A stretch of 64,000 bases of DNA from the NCBI GenBank assembly GCA_001782805.1, contig MFPT01000021.1, forward strand, positions 1 to 64,000. Direction: 5' to 3'. Shown in pieces: positions 48,311 through 57,188 of the stretch. This DNA comes from Candidatus Magasanikbacteria bacterium RIFCSPHIGHO2_01_FULL_41_23 (lineage in GTDB: Bacteria; Patescibacteria; ABY1; Magasanikbacterales; UBA922). The position numbers and the translations under genes were made by a program. The notes below the pieces were generated by a model that worked only from the letters and a program-made list of their open reading frames with translations, was not told the DNA's origin and made no database searches. Position 1 is the first letter of the stretch; each line of letters starts with the position of its first letter.

Positions 48311-50599
48311 TCAGCCTGATCCTCCATGATCCTCGGTCGCAATTTTGTCCTCTTCTTCTGTCAGTTGTTTTCCATGTTCCAAAGGGCATATTTTATAATA
48401 CCACAAAGCCCGAGCCATGGCAGGATCACTGACGCGGTTGCATTTAAAGGCTTCGGTAATAGTGGGTTTATTAATACATTTACCTGTGCCTCCACTAGTT
48501 ATCAATCGAACTCCAGCCTCAAGTCCCGTGTCAGGATTTAGTAAATCAGTGACCGTATACCAACGATCGTACATATTAACCGCCCACTCAGAACCAAGTG
48601 GACCATTTATCTTTTTTGCTTCAAAACCACCCCCTTCTGGGAAAATAGTAATGCCCATAAAAAAACCATGAGAAAATCTCCAATCAATGTCATAGTCTGG
48701 TGGATTGCTAAAATCGTTTCCTGTTTTGCCACCATGGTAATGCAAGTCATCATTTGATTGTCCTCCACCGGTTTTTTTTGGACTGGCAGGGTAATTGTTC
48801 CAATATTTTTTTCCACCTAAATCGTACTGAGATTCGTTCATTGGTGTAAAAGCGACACCTTTATATGTTACACCGGACATTAAAAATTTTTTTCTAGCAA
48901 GGACAGGTTTGTTATTATTTTGATAACCCTCATCGCCTCCGAGTATTAAAGTTGACGCACCACCCTTTTCATTTCCCGATTCTTTATTGGCCCAAGCCCA
49001 GGCGTAACAGGCGTCTATCTTTAATTTTTCGGCAAGGTCAGCGATATTTTGGTTTGTAATTTTTCCGCTTGCCTTAGCTGGAATACTGTTGTGATGAAAA
49101 TTAGTATCGCTCACCAAAGTACCATTAGAATTCATTTGATTTATATATTGCGTAAAATCGGCTTGACGCGCATATAAAACTTTTAAGTTTCTAAATTGAA
49201 CAAGTTCCGGATTAATGGTAAAGAGAATAACATAAGAAGTTGAGCTGATTAATAATCCGGTAACTGCTTGCACAATCATATTTTTGCCCGATGACTTGCT
49301 GTTTCCACTCGTATCGGGAATCGTAAATAAAAATCCGCCAATTATAATCCGAACAAGACAAAAAATTCCGGCAATAACCACTAAATATTTGTAGACTGCG
49401 GCCAGATATTCTCCCAGAAAAGGAATATTCAAATAAGTGTTTCCCAAATCATCGCCACTTAATTCTCCCTCAATAGTTATATCAGAAAAATTAAGGCCGG
49501 GGATTTTTATTTTTGGTTGAGGTTTTTGTAATAATTGCCGAAGTTCATCCTCGGATAATGATGTATTTTTAATGGCGTGCGCAACATCACTTGATGCGGT
49601 CGCATCGGTGGCCGGCGCGGTTTTATCAGCCTCGATACTTATGGGGTATTTTGTTCCTTGTACAGAGCCAACACAAAAATGAAGGGCGTGAGCATCATCA
49701 ATTCCACCATCATTTTTACATTCCCATGTTTCGTCGGCTGTGGATTTGCCATAAGCGTTTTCACAATCAACATTTTTATTACACACGCAAATATTAGCAT
49801 TTGCTCCATCGAGATCACTGTCTTCACAATCCAATTTATTTGGACAATCAGAGTTGCTAACCCAATTTTTACATTGTTTTCCAATTCCATATTCGAGGGC
49901 TTTGGGATCAGTAGTTACAACAGGATTGTTTTTTGGAGCAGACGCAGGCAGAGGTACATCCTTGCCATACGCCGCGCTCATTACCGCTTTGAAAAGTAAA
50001 GCATGGCCAGCGTCATTGGTGTGTAGAGCATTATTACCCAAACCAGTATCAATCGCATCATCGCCGTTTTTGTCAATAAGAGCAGCATAATCAATATAAA
50101 TATCAACTTTAGTTTTGAACCACGCATTATTTTTTTTGAGATTTTCACTCCACAGAGGAGTCCATGCGCCCCAACCTTTGAAAGGTTGGGCGCCGACACC
50201 AATTATACGCATGCCTTCTTTTTTTGCCTCAGTAATAATCTTATCTAGATCCGCTTGATTTTTGACTGTAGTATTTTCCAAACCATTTAATCCCGCGTAT
50301 AATATAAGTTCTTTAAAACCATTATTAGCAACTCCTCCTTGCATGGTAAATTGTTCTAAAAAATAAGTGGAATTTGTACTAAGTTTGGCGAAACAAGTAA
50401 AATTGTAATCAGGCAAAGCTTTCTTAAGTTGCATGACAAAACCATTCGTCACATTATTTTTTTCAGGTTTTGAACCAATACAACCATCATCGAACGTTGA
50501 TGAACCAACAACCGCTACATTAGTTTTGGCCAAGGCTGTTAAAGGAAAAAAAATAAAAGCAAAAGTAAGAATGATAATTTGTAATGCTCTATACTTCAT
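48311..50599 (-). CDS. SGNH-hydrolase / VirB2-like membrane / lysozyme-like fusion protein
   Basis: About 762 aa in three parts. A signal peptide (ALQIIILTFAFIFFPLTALA) is followed by an SGNH-hydrolase-like domain to about residue 225, with VVGSSTF (nucleophile Ser), YAGLNGLEN and HTNDAGHALLFKAV. A Cys-rich linker leads to two membrane helices at about residues 405-475 (YKYLVVIAGIFCLVRIIIGG; VQAVTGLLISSTSYVILFTI), the layout of VirB2/pilin-like subunits. The C-terminal domain recalls SLT lysozymes: WAWANKESG, MGITIFPEGGG and NPDTGLEAGVRLI. It probably acts on the cell envelope for the T4SS-like machine. Domain calls are by motif only. Confidence 0.7.
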   Translation of the reverse strand: MKYRALQIIILTFAFIFFPLTALAKTNVAVVGSSTFDDGCIGSKPEKNNVTNGFVMQLKKALPDYNFTCFAKLSTNSTYFLEQFTMQGGVANNGFKELILYAGLNGLENTTVKNQADLDKIITEAKKEGMRIIGVGAQPFKGWGAWTPLWSENLKKNNAWFKTKVDIYIDYAALIDKNGDDAIDTGLGNNALHTNDAGHALLFKAVMSAAYGKDVPLPASAPKNNPVVTTDPKALEYGIGKQCKNWVSNSDCPNKLDCEDSDLDGANANICVCNKNVDCENAYGKSTADETWECKNDGGIDDAHALHFCVGSVQGTKYPISIEADKTAPATDATASSDVAHAIKNTSLSEDELRQLLQKPQPKIKIPGLNFSDITIEGELSGDDLGNTYLNIPFLGEYLAAVYKYLVVIAGIFCLVRIIIGGFLFTIPDTSGNSKSSGKNMIVQAVTGLLISSTSYVILFTINPELVQFRNLKVLYARQADFTQYINQMNSNGTLVSDTNFHHNSIPAKASGKITNQNIADLAEKLKIDACYAWAWANKESGNEKGGASTLILGGDEGYQNNNKPVLARKKFLMSGVTYKGVAFTPMNESQYDLGGKKYWNNYPASPKKTGGGQSNDDLHYHGGKTGNDFSNPPDYDIDWRFSHGFFMGITIFPEGGGFEAKKINGPLGSEWAVNMYDRWYTVTDLLNPDTGLEAGVRLITSGGTGKCINKPTITEAFKCNRVSDPAMARALWYYKICPLEHGKQLTEEEDKIATEDHGGSG

Positions 50600-50613
50600 A
50601 TTTAACATTCAAA

Positions 50614-51270
50614 TTAATTACTTTTGATGGCCAATATATCCGCCCATCCCTCCACTGTCTCCGCCTCTTCAACTTGTTTATTATCCACAAAAAAAGTCGG
50701 TACGGCTTGAATGTTTAATTGCAAGGCCAGATTTTTGTTTTGAAAAATATAATTTTCGGTTGCAGGCGCGGCCAGACATTTTTCCAAATCAGTCGAATCC
50801 AAAGCAATATCAACCGCGATTTTTTTTAAAGTTGCGTCTGATAATTGATCGTTTAAAATAAATGCCTGATTTTTAAATTCAGTGAATTTTTTTTGACTAT
50901 GCGCGCAAAAACCATATTTCAAAGCTAATTCACTGGGATAAGGAAAACGCGTTACGGGTAATCCTTTCCAAATAATTTTTATGGCATTGGGATGCTTGGC
51001 CACCAATTGCGTGAGGATTTCATCATACTGTTTACAGCGATGACAACCAAAATCTTCAAACGCGACAATTGTTTTGCCCGCGCGTTTTTGGCCGATAATA
51101 GGATCAGTGATGGAAAATGGAATGGAAAATTCCGGTGGTTTTTCTCCATCAGACGACGAGGTATTTTTTTTGGGAAAAAGTGGTTCGTAACGGAGAACTT
51201 GGATAAAGAGAGCAAAACCAACAACTAAAAGAGCGGGAATAAAAATCAATATCATTTTTTTTATACTCAT
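50614..51270 (-). CDS. DsbA/DsbG-like thioredoxin-fold protein
   Basis: 218-aa membrane-anchored oxidoreductase. The N-terminal helix is MILIFIPALLVVGFALFIQV. The active-site CHRC is in VAFEDFGCHRCKQYDEI at about residues 73-89. A cis-Pro loop follows at IQAVPTFFVDNKQV. It probably forms disulfides in exported proteins such as the Cys-rich fusion encoded next. The start overlaps the upstream stop (ATGA), so translation is coupled. Confidence 0.9.
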   Translation of the reverse strand: MSIKKMILIFIPALLVVGFALFIQVLRYEPLFPKKNTSSSDGEKPPEFSIPFSITDPIIGQKRAGKTIVAFEDFGCHRCKQYDEILTQLVAKHPNAIKIIWKGLPVTRFPYPSELALKYGFCAHSQKKFTEFKNQAFILNDQLSDATLKKIAVDIALDSTDLEKCLAAPATENYIFQNKNLALQLNIQAVPTFFVDNKQVEEAETVEGWADILAIKSN

Positions 51271-52517
51271 ATTGTCGTTACTTTAAACGCTCCGGATTTA
51301 TTTTTATCAGTTATATAGAGTGATTGTCCATCTTCGCTCACGGAAATAGTGTCTACGGTAAAATTATTTTCCGTGGGAATTTCGGTTTTTATGCCCGTAA
51401 CCGTGTCAATTTTATACAAGATGTCGGGTGTTTGGTTGGCAATGGCTGGCGCAAATCCCGCACCAGTATCCAGTTGTTCGGGGACTCCGCAATAAATAAA
51501 TCGTTCATCGCCCATAGCGCATTTGCTGGCCCAAGTTTGGACGTTTAACAGTTTACGATTTCCCCCCACTGAATCCGGCTTAGCATCCACAATCCATAAT
51601 TCCGGTTTGAAATCACTGTTCGCGCTGTATACGCTATGCAAAAGTTTGGTTCCTTCTTTTGACCATTTGGTTTGGAGTCCACGACCTTCCACCACCAATC
51701 CGCGAAAATTTTCTTTGTTTAATCCTACCAATAAAATTTGTTGGCGATCATCGCCCAGCGGTTCGCCCGTGCGAGACAAGGCCACCACTTGCCGGTTCGG
51801 TGACCAATCCATAATTACTTTATCTTGATTTGTGCCCATTGGTTCAATCAAACGGACACTACTGCCATCGGGCGCGGCCGTAATGATCCAGCGATTTTCC
51901 GGCGCAATCCCAATACTTTTGGCCGCGATTTGGTCGCCTTGCGGTGAAAAAGAAAATTCATCCCAATGTTTGGGCAAAGTAACTTGTTTTTTTGTTTCAA
52001 AATTATAGTAAATGTTTGCGCCGTCAGGATACTGGATAATGCTTTCGTTATTTTTTGGTGACCATGCCACGTCTTTGACATTATAAAATACTTGGTCATC
52101 CAAAGTTACAACAGTTCCGTTGGAATCGATTTTATAAAATTTTCCATCTTCGGAATTGTAAAATTTGGTTGTTCCGCCGACTGTGGTAACACTGCGCACG
52201 GGAGTTTCCACAACTGTGCTGACGCGATCAAAGGTATAATTGGTTGTTATTTTTTTCGGAGTTTCGATAATTTCCTCAGAAACAAAAGTAGGTTGATTGG
52301 TTTGGCTGGTTGGCAAATTGGCCGGAGCAGTGTCAGGCGTGATTGGTTTTCCTTCGCCGGCAGTGGGAAAGGCGTTTTGTCCGACAGTGGGTTTTTTTCC
52401 GATTGGCGCGGTGGACAGTGGCGTGGTTTTGCGAAAAAAAACAAAATAAATGGCGTAGGCCATGAGTGCGGAAACAAGGAGAAAAAGAATAATTAATAAA
52501 ATGCGTTTTTTGTCCAT
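51267..52517 (-). CDS. Membrane-anchored beta-propeller-like protein
   Basis: 416-aa protein. The N-terminal membrane helix (ILLIILFLLVSALMAYAIYF) is followed by a Pro/Thr-rich linker to about residue 85 and then a domain of repeated strands typical of TolB/WD40-like propellers: VAWSPKNNESIIQYPDG, FSFSPQGDQIAAKSIG, MDWSPNRQVVALSRTG, TKWSKEGTKLLHSVYS and ISVSEDGQSLYITDKN. It lies outside the membrane. It is in one operon with a DsbA-like protein and the SGNH/VirB2-like fusion. Role unknown; scaffold or ligand binding is plausible. Confidence 0.78.
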   Translation of the reverse strand: MDKKRILLIILFLLVSALMAYAIYFVFFRKTTPLSTAPIGKKPTVGQNAFPTAGEGKPITPDTAPANLPTSQTNQPTFVSEEIIETPKKITTNYTFDRVSTVVETPVRSVTTVGGTTKFYNSEDGKFYKIDSNGTVVTLDDQVFYNVKDVAWSPKNNESIIQYPDGANIYYNFETKKQVTLPKHWDEFSFSPQGDQIAAKSIGIAPENRWIITAAPDGSSVRLIEPMGTNQDKVIMDWSPNRQVVALSRTGEPLGDDRQQILLVGLNKENFRGLVVEGRGLQTKWSKEGTKLLHSVYSANSDFKPELWIVDAKPDSVGGNRKLLNVQTWASKCAMGDERFIYCGVPEQLDTGAGFAPAIANQTPDILYKIDTVTGIKTEIPTENNFTVDTISVSEDGQSLYITDKNKSGAFKVTTI

Positions 52518-52534
52518 AGTTGTACTCCCTAAAG

Positions 52535-54271
52535 TTAGACGGCGGATTGTTGTTTAGAACGTTGTTGTTTTAATGTAGTCAGCAGTGATTGATTTATTAT
52601 TCTAAACCGTTGTTGAGCCAATTTGGCAATTTGCTGGCTGATATTTTTTAATTTTTTTCGTTTTTCATCACGTTCTTTTTTCTTTTTTTCCATTTTTTTA
52701 TCAAGATCTGCAATTTTTAGGTCTACGGCTTTCCTGAGAACTTGGGGGATATTGGAAGCAGTCCAAACCATGGGCGCAATCGGGACAATGAAGAGAAAAA
52801 TAATCGTCGCGGCCAGAATTGCGGCTAAAACTTTTATGAGAATTTCAATTGCCAATAATGTCCAGCTGGCAATGGTTAATGCTTTGTGTTCTCGTTCCAA
52901 GGGCTTAAGAAATTCATCGATGGTTTTGATTTCTTTTTGTAATTTTTTTTTGTCTTGGTTAAGTTGTTCGGCTTTTTTGTCTATCTCAGCGATTAACTGT
53001 TTGTTCCGTCGTTCATTAAACTTTTGCATTAGTATACCACGTTGTTGGAGATTTTGTCCGCTCGTTTGTTGTTGAGTCGCATTTTGGTTTGGATCTGTTG
53101 TAGTTTGGTTTTGTGGCTGGCCTGATTGGGAATTTTGATTTTGTCCCGACGCGTTGGGATTAGTTTGTCCTGATGCTTGTTCTTGATTCTGTCCATTTTG
53201 TCCGCGTGGTTGGGGATGGCCGGCATCATCTGTCTTAACCAGTGGTTCGCCAAGCGAAGCTTGATCGTCTTGGTTGGCAGTCATGGGATTTTTTTCCGGT
53301 TCCGGTGGTTTTTCTTCGGGAGTTGGTTCTTCCGGCTTTTTTTCTCCCTCCGATTCTCTTTCTTTTGCTTTTTCCGGCGCGTCTTCTTTTGATTTGGCGT
53401 CGTCCTCTTCTTTTTTTCTCTCTTCATCAGCTGACGGATTTGATTTGTCTGATTCAGTTTTTCCACCTTCAGGAGTTGGTGCTCCTTGTTTTGTTTTTTC
53501 CTGTTCTCTTTCTGGTTGTTTTTCTTCCGGTGTTTCTCCAGGATTTTCTGCATTAGTTGGAGTTTCAGTCGGAGAAGGAGTTGCTTCCTCTTCTGGTTTT
53601 GTTTCGGCTTGTTCAGAATTTGGTGTTGATTCGGCATTTTTATTCGCGGAACGATTATCGGCTGCTTTATCCGCGCCTTGTTGCATTCGATCTTTTTTTT
53701 GTGGAGCCCCTCGACTTCCCTCGACTCCGCTCGGGACAAGTTGCTCGGGGTAAACTGGTTCGGCTTGATCCGGTTCAACATCAGAATCATCAGGTATTTC
53801 TTGGTCATCATTGGCCGCTTCATCTGTTGACAGTGAGTCTGCCGAATCTGTTGGATCAGCGCCAAAAGAATTAATTGCATCCGTTGGATTTATGCCACTA
53901 TCAGGCATTTCCACATTATCATTGGCCGCGCTGTTTATGTTAAATTCATCAGCCAATAATTCTTCTGCTTCTTTTTCCGCAATTGTTTCCGCAACCGCAT
54001 TTGCCACTTCTTGATCCAGCATTTCTTTGGTTTCCATTTCTAAATTAGTGTTTGCCGCCACTTGATCCACCATTTGTCGGCCAATTTGGGCAATCAAATC
54101 AGTTACTTTAGTCAGTCCTGATCCGCGTATTTCACTGGAGCTGACGGTTTTTTTTAAAATATTTTCCGCTTGATTATTTTGGCCGCTCAAATAATCGCCG
54201 ACTCCTTGGGAAATTGGATCGGGTTTTGCTGGATCTGGTTTACGTTGGGGTAAAGCCACAGCCGAATTCAA
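52535..54271 (-). CDS. Large disordered, two-helix membrane protein
   Basis: 578 aa, not recognised. The N-terminal third is helical and acidic. A low-complexity middle (about residues 160-405) is dominated by Glu, Lys, Pro, Gln and Asn. A coiled coil (EIDKKAEQLNQDKKKLQKEI) flanks two membrane helices (LLAIEILIKVLAAILAATII and FLFIVPIAPMVWT), and a second coiled coil (LDKKMEKKKKERDEKRKK) follows. The segment EQLVPSGVEGSRG at about residue 180 is encoded by an inserted palindromic element (53703-53757). Neighbours suggest a T4SS or envelope role. The complementary-strand open frame here is a shadow. Confidence 0.72.
   Translation of the reverse strand: MNSAVALPQRKPDPAKPDPISQGVGDYLSGQNNQAENILKKTVSSSEIRGSGLTKVTDLIAQIGRQMVDQVAANTNLEMETKEMLDQEVANAVAETIAEKEAEELLADEFNINSAANDNVEMPDSGINPTDAINSFGADPTDSADSLSTDEAANDDQEIPDDSDVEPDQAEPVYPEQLVPSGVEGSRGAPQKKDRMQQGADKAADNRSANKNAESTPNSEQAETKPEEEATPSPTETPTNAENPGETPEEKQPEREQEKTKQGAPTPEGGKTESDKSNPSADEERKKEEDDAKSKEDAPEKAKERESEGEKKPEEPTPEEKPPEPEKNPMTANQDDQASLGEPLVKTDDAGHPQPRGQNGQNQEQASGQTNPNASGQNQNSQSGQPQNQTTTDPNQNATQQQTSGQNLQQRGILMQKFNERRNKQLIAEIDKKAEQLNQDKKKLQKEIKTIDEFLKPLEREHKALTIASWTLLAIEILIKVLAAILAATIIFLFIVPIAPMVWTASNIPQVLRKAVDLKIADLDKKMEKKKKERDEKRKKLKNISQQIAKLAQQRFRIINQSLLTTLKQQRSKQQSAV
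53703..53757. repeat. Palindromic element inserted in frame in a coding region
   Basis: CCCTCGACTTCCCTCGACTC, then CGCTCGGGACAAGTTGCTCG, related to the intergenic elements. It encodes about 15 residues (EQLVPSGVEGSRG) without breaking the frame. Confidence 0.8.
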
Positions 54272-54275
54272 AAAT

Positions 54276-54623
54276 TTATAATGCGCTCACTGCGCGCAAA
54301 AGTTTGGCGCAATCGCGGTAATAATGCGTGATGAGTTCTTTGGTTCTCATGTCTTCGGTCGCGCTTTTTTGATTATGTAAATCCACGATAAAAATTGTTG
54401 TCTGCTCCGCGCGCAATTTAATAAGACGATCCGTGATTTGATTTCTGTTTTCGATTGGCGCGGCCAAAAGTCGTTGTTTCCAATAACTTAATTCTTCATC
54501 AATATGTTTTAATCGTTGTTCTTTTTTCAAACCACGAGTTTGTTGATGGCGATTTTTGGCAAATTGATGCGCGCGCGCTTGATCGGTCGTGGGCACTATA
54601 TTATTTAAGTACATAGGCCTCAT
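54276..54623 (-). CDS. Hypothetical small helical protein
   Basis: 115-aa basic, helical protein (ARAHQFAKNRHQQTRGLKKE; KHIDEELSYWKQRLL; DRLIKLRAEQTTIF) with no membrane segment. It overlaps the end of clpC by 23 nt and stops 4 nt before the next gene, so it is an integral operon member. Function unknown. Confidence 0.7.
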   Translation of the reverse strand: MRPMYLNNIVPTTDQARAHQFAKNRHQQTRGLKKEQRLKHIDEELSYWKQRLLAAPIENRNQITDRLIKLRAEQTTIFIVDLHNQKSATEDMRTKELITHYYRDCAKLLRAVSAL

Positions 54624-57138
54624 GCTCTTGAGTCAACGTATAATGAGATTTGCGTCCTCGAGTTTTCGTTTGTTTTTTTAATAATTCAATTATCAGTTCA
54701 GGCACAATGCGTTCAATTAAATTCTGCACGGGTCGCGCTCCCAGATCCGGGTGATATGACTCTTTAGCCAATGCCGCCAGTACGGTTTGATCAGCCGAAA
54801 TGCTTAAACTTTTGGCAGTCATAAGTTCACGACTGAGCTGGGCAATTTGCTGGGCGATTATTTGTTCAATCGTATCTTTATTGAGTGGCGCGAAAATACA
54901 GAGTTTATCCAAGCGACTCATAATAGCCGCTCCCAATTCTTCTTTGACCGCGGCAGTGATTTTTTTGTCTGTATCCGTGCCATAGATTGCGCCAATTGCG
55001 CTTTCGCCAAAACCAAAGCCATTGGTTTTGAAAATTTCCGCACCAATGTTCGCGGTCATAATTATAATCGCGTGATTAAAATGGACTTTTTTGCCGCCCG
55101 CGTCAGTAAGTTCACCTTCGTCTAAAATTTGCAATAATAGCCGACGCACATCAGCATGCGCTTTGTCTATTTCATCGAGTAAAATAATTGAATATGGCCG
55201 ACGACGTAATTCATCGAATAAGCGATTGCGATCTTTGTACCCGACATAGCCGGCGGGTGAGCCCAAAATTTTGGCCACGCTGTGCGGCTCGGCAAATTCG
55301 CTCATGTCTAATTTTATCAGTGCTTTTTCATCATGGTATAAACCTTCGGCCAATAATTTGGCCAGTTCGGTTTTGCCTACGCCGCTCGGACCAACAAACA
55401 AAAATGAGGCAAATGGTTTTCCTTTGCGACCCAAACCCAAGTAACGTTCCTTCAGTGTGCGCACAATGTTGTCAATGACCATGTCTTGACCAACTAATAG
55501 TTTTTTAAGCATATCTTTGGCCTGATCAAGCATATCCCATTCACTGCTTTCCAATACCGCACGATCAACTCCCAAACGATCAGCCAACGTTGACACAATA
55601 TCTGCCGGCGAAACTACTATGGGATTTTTTATATTTTTTTTAACCGTGAACTGACGAATTTTGACCGCGAGTTTTTTCATTTCGTTCTGTAATTTGCTTA
55701 AGGTTTTTTTGTATGTTTTGGCGCCATTGATATTTTTTGCTTCCAACGCCGCGGTTTTTTGTTTTTCTATTTCCGTGATTTTTCGTTCCAATTGAACTAA
55801 TTTTTGACTCTCTGAATTTTTATATTTTTTAACTTTTACCGCGGCCGAGGCTTCGTCCAGCAAATCAATCGCTTTATCCGGCTGATACGCATCATGCAGA
55901 TATTTGCCACTCAAAGCCACTGCAGTTTCAATCGCGGCCGGAGTAATGGTCAAATGATGAAATTCCTCATAATATTTTTTGACGCCGTTTAAAATAGCAA
56001 TTGTCTGTGTTGTAGTTGGTTCAGCCACAAAGACCGGCTGAAAACGACGTTCCAAGGCCGGATCAGCCGCCACATATTTTTTATACTCATCGTACGTAGT
56101 CGCGCCAATGCAGTGTAATTGACCGCGAGCCAGAGCCGGCTTGAGAATATTCGCGGCATCAAGCGTTCCTTGATTGGAACCGGCTCCGATAATAGTATGC
56201 AGTTCATCAATAAACAAAATACTATGTTCGCTTCGTGACAACTCGTCAATCACTTGTTTTAAACGCGATTCAAATTCACCGCGATAAATTGTGCCCGCGA
56301 TCATCAGCGTTAAATCAAGTGACAGAATTTTTTTGCGGCGCAAAATATCCGGCACATCATCGGCACAAATCCGTTTGGCCAAGCCTTCCACAATCGCGGT
56401 TTTGCCCACGCCCGGCTCGCCAATAAGAATAGGATTATTTTTGGTGCGTCGACAAAGAATATTTATCACTCGATTGATTTCTGTGTCGCGTCCAATCACC
56501 GGATCCAATTTTTTTTCTACTGCCTTGTCGGTTAAATTTACGGTAAAATATTGAACTGCGCTTTGTTCCGCTTTTTTCTTTTTACTTCCGCGCAAGGTAT
56601 TTTCCGCCGCGTCATTTTGTTCATCAGCTTTATGAGTCAAAGAATCCATGGTTTCAATCATGTCATCAATCGTCGTGCTTTGGCCGCTGGTTTCCAACGC
56701 GGTTCTGACAAGTTTTGCCAATTCACCACGTTCAGTTTTGGCCTTGGAAAAAATAGTAGTTAATTCTTTGTCATCGTTTTCCAACAACGCCAGCAATAAA
56801 TGTTCAGTGCCAATATAGCTGTGTCCGCGTTCAAACGCGATGAGGAGCGATTTTTCAATTGTCCGACTGGCTCCTTGGCTTAAATCAGGCAATGACGGTC
56901 GTCCGTCTTCGGTTTTTTCAATTGGCCGTCGTTCAGCGCTGTGCCGAATTTCTTCTACGGGAAAATTGGCTTTTTTTAAAATTTCCACAGCTACCGAACC
57001 CGGCTCTTCCATCAGGCCGATAAATAAGTGATATGGTTCCACTTGAGCCAAGTGGGCATTGTGCGCCAGAGAAATCGCACGCGCGATGACATTTTTGAGA
57101 TGAGTGGAAAAATTGTCCAGCAGTTTTTGGGGGGTCAT
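54601..57138 (-). CDS. clpC: ClpC/ClpA-type AAA+ unfoldase
   Basis: 845-aa Hsp100 ATPase. The N-terminal Clp-N repeats (HAQLAQ-like: ISLAHNAHLAQVEPYHLFIG; GHSYIGTEHLLLALL) span residues 1-150. Walker A of D1 is GEPGVGKTAIVEGLAKRI at about residue 240, with Walker B ILFIDELHTIIGAG. A short middle coiled coil follows. D2 has GPSGVGKTELAKLLAEG at about residue 582 and IILLDEIDKAHADV. The short M domain fits ClpC rather than ClpB. The likely proteolytic partner is ClpP (29943). It heads the minus-strand operon down to radA and is divergent from the phosphohexomutase gene. Confidence 0.93.
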   Translation of the reverse strand: MTPQKLLDNFSTHLKNVIARAISLAHNAHLAQVEPYHLFIGLMEEPGSVAVEILKKANFPVEEIRHSAERRPIEKTEDGRPSLPDLSQGASRTIEKSLLIAFERGHSYIGTEHLLLALLENDDKELTTIFSKAKTERGELAKLVRTALETSGQSTTIDDMIETMDSLTHKADEQNDAAENTLRGSKKKKAEQSAVQYFTVNLTDKAVEKKLDPVIGRDTEINRVINILCRRTKNNPILIGEPGVGKTAIVEGLAKRICADDVPDILRRKKILSLDLTLMIAGTIYRGEFESRLKQVIDELSRSEHSILFIDELHTIIGAGSNQGTLDAANILKPALARGQLHCIGATTYDEYKKYVAADPALERRFQPVFVAEPTTTQTIAILNGVKKYYEEFHHLTITPAAIETAVALSGKYLHDAYQPDKAIDLLDEASAAVKVKKYKNSESQKLVQLERKITEIEKQKTAALEAKNINGAKTYKKTLSKLQNEMKKLAVKIRQFTVKKNIKNPIVVSPADIVSTLADRLGVDRAVLESSEWDMLDQAKDMLKKLLVGQDMVIDNIVRTLKERYLGLGRKGKPFASFLFVGPSGVGKTELAKLLAEGLYHDEKALIKLDMSEFAEPHSVAKILGSPAGYVGYKDRNRLFDELRRRPYSIILLDEIDKAHADVRRLLLQILDEGELTDAGGKKVHFNHAIIIMTANIGAEIFKTNGFGFGESAIGAIYGTDTDKKITAAVKEELGAAIMSRLDKLCIFAPLNKDTIEQIIAQQIAQLSRELMTAKSLSISADQTVLAALAKESYHPDLGARPVQNLIERIVPELIIELLKKQTKTRGRKSHYTLTQEHEAYVLK

Positions 57139-57188
57139 AATTTTGACTTTTAGGCGTTAGCTTTATACAATAACTATACTTTATTTAA

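Noticed and set aside
53274..53753. Long open frame on the + strand (Ser/Phe/Gly-rich)
   Set aside because: It is the complement of the low-complexity Glu/Lys/Pro/Gln-rich stretch of the real minus-strand gene and has no homology-like features or ribosome site.
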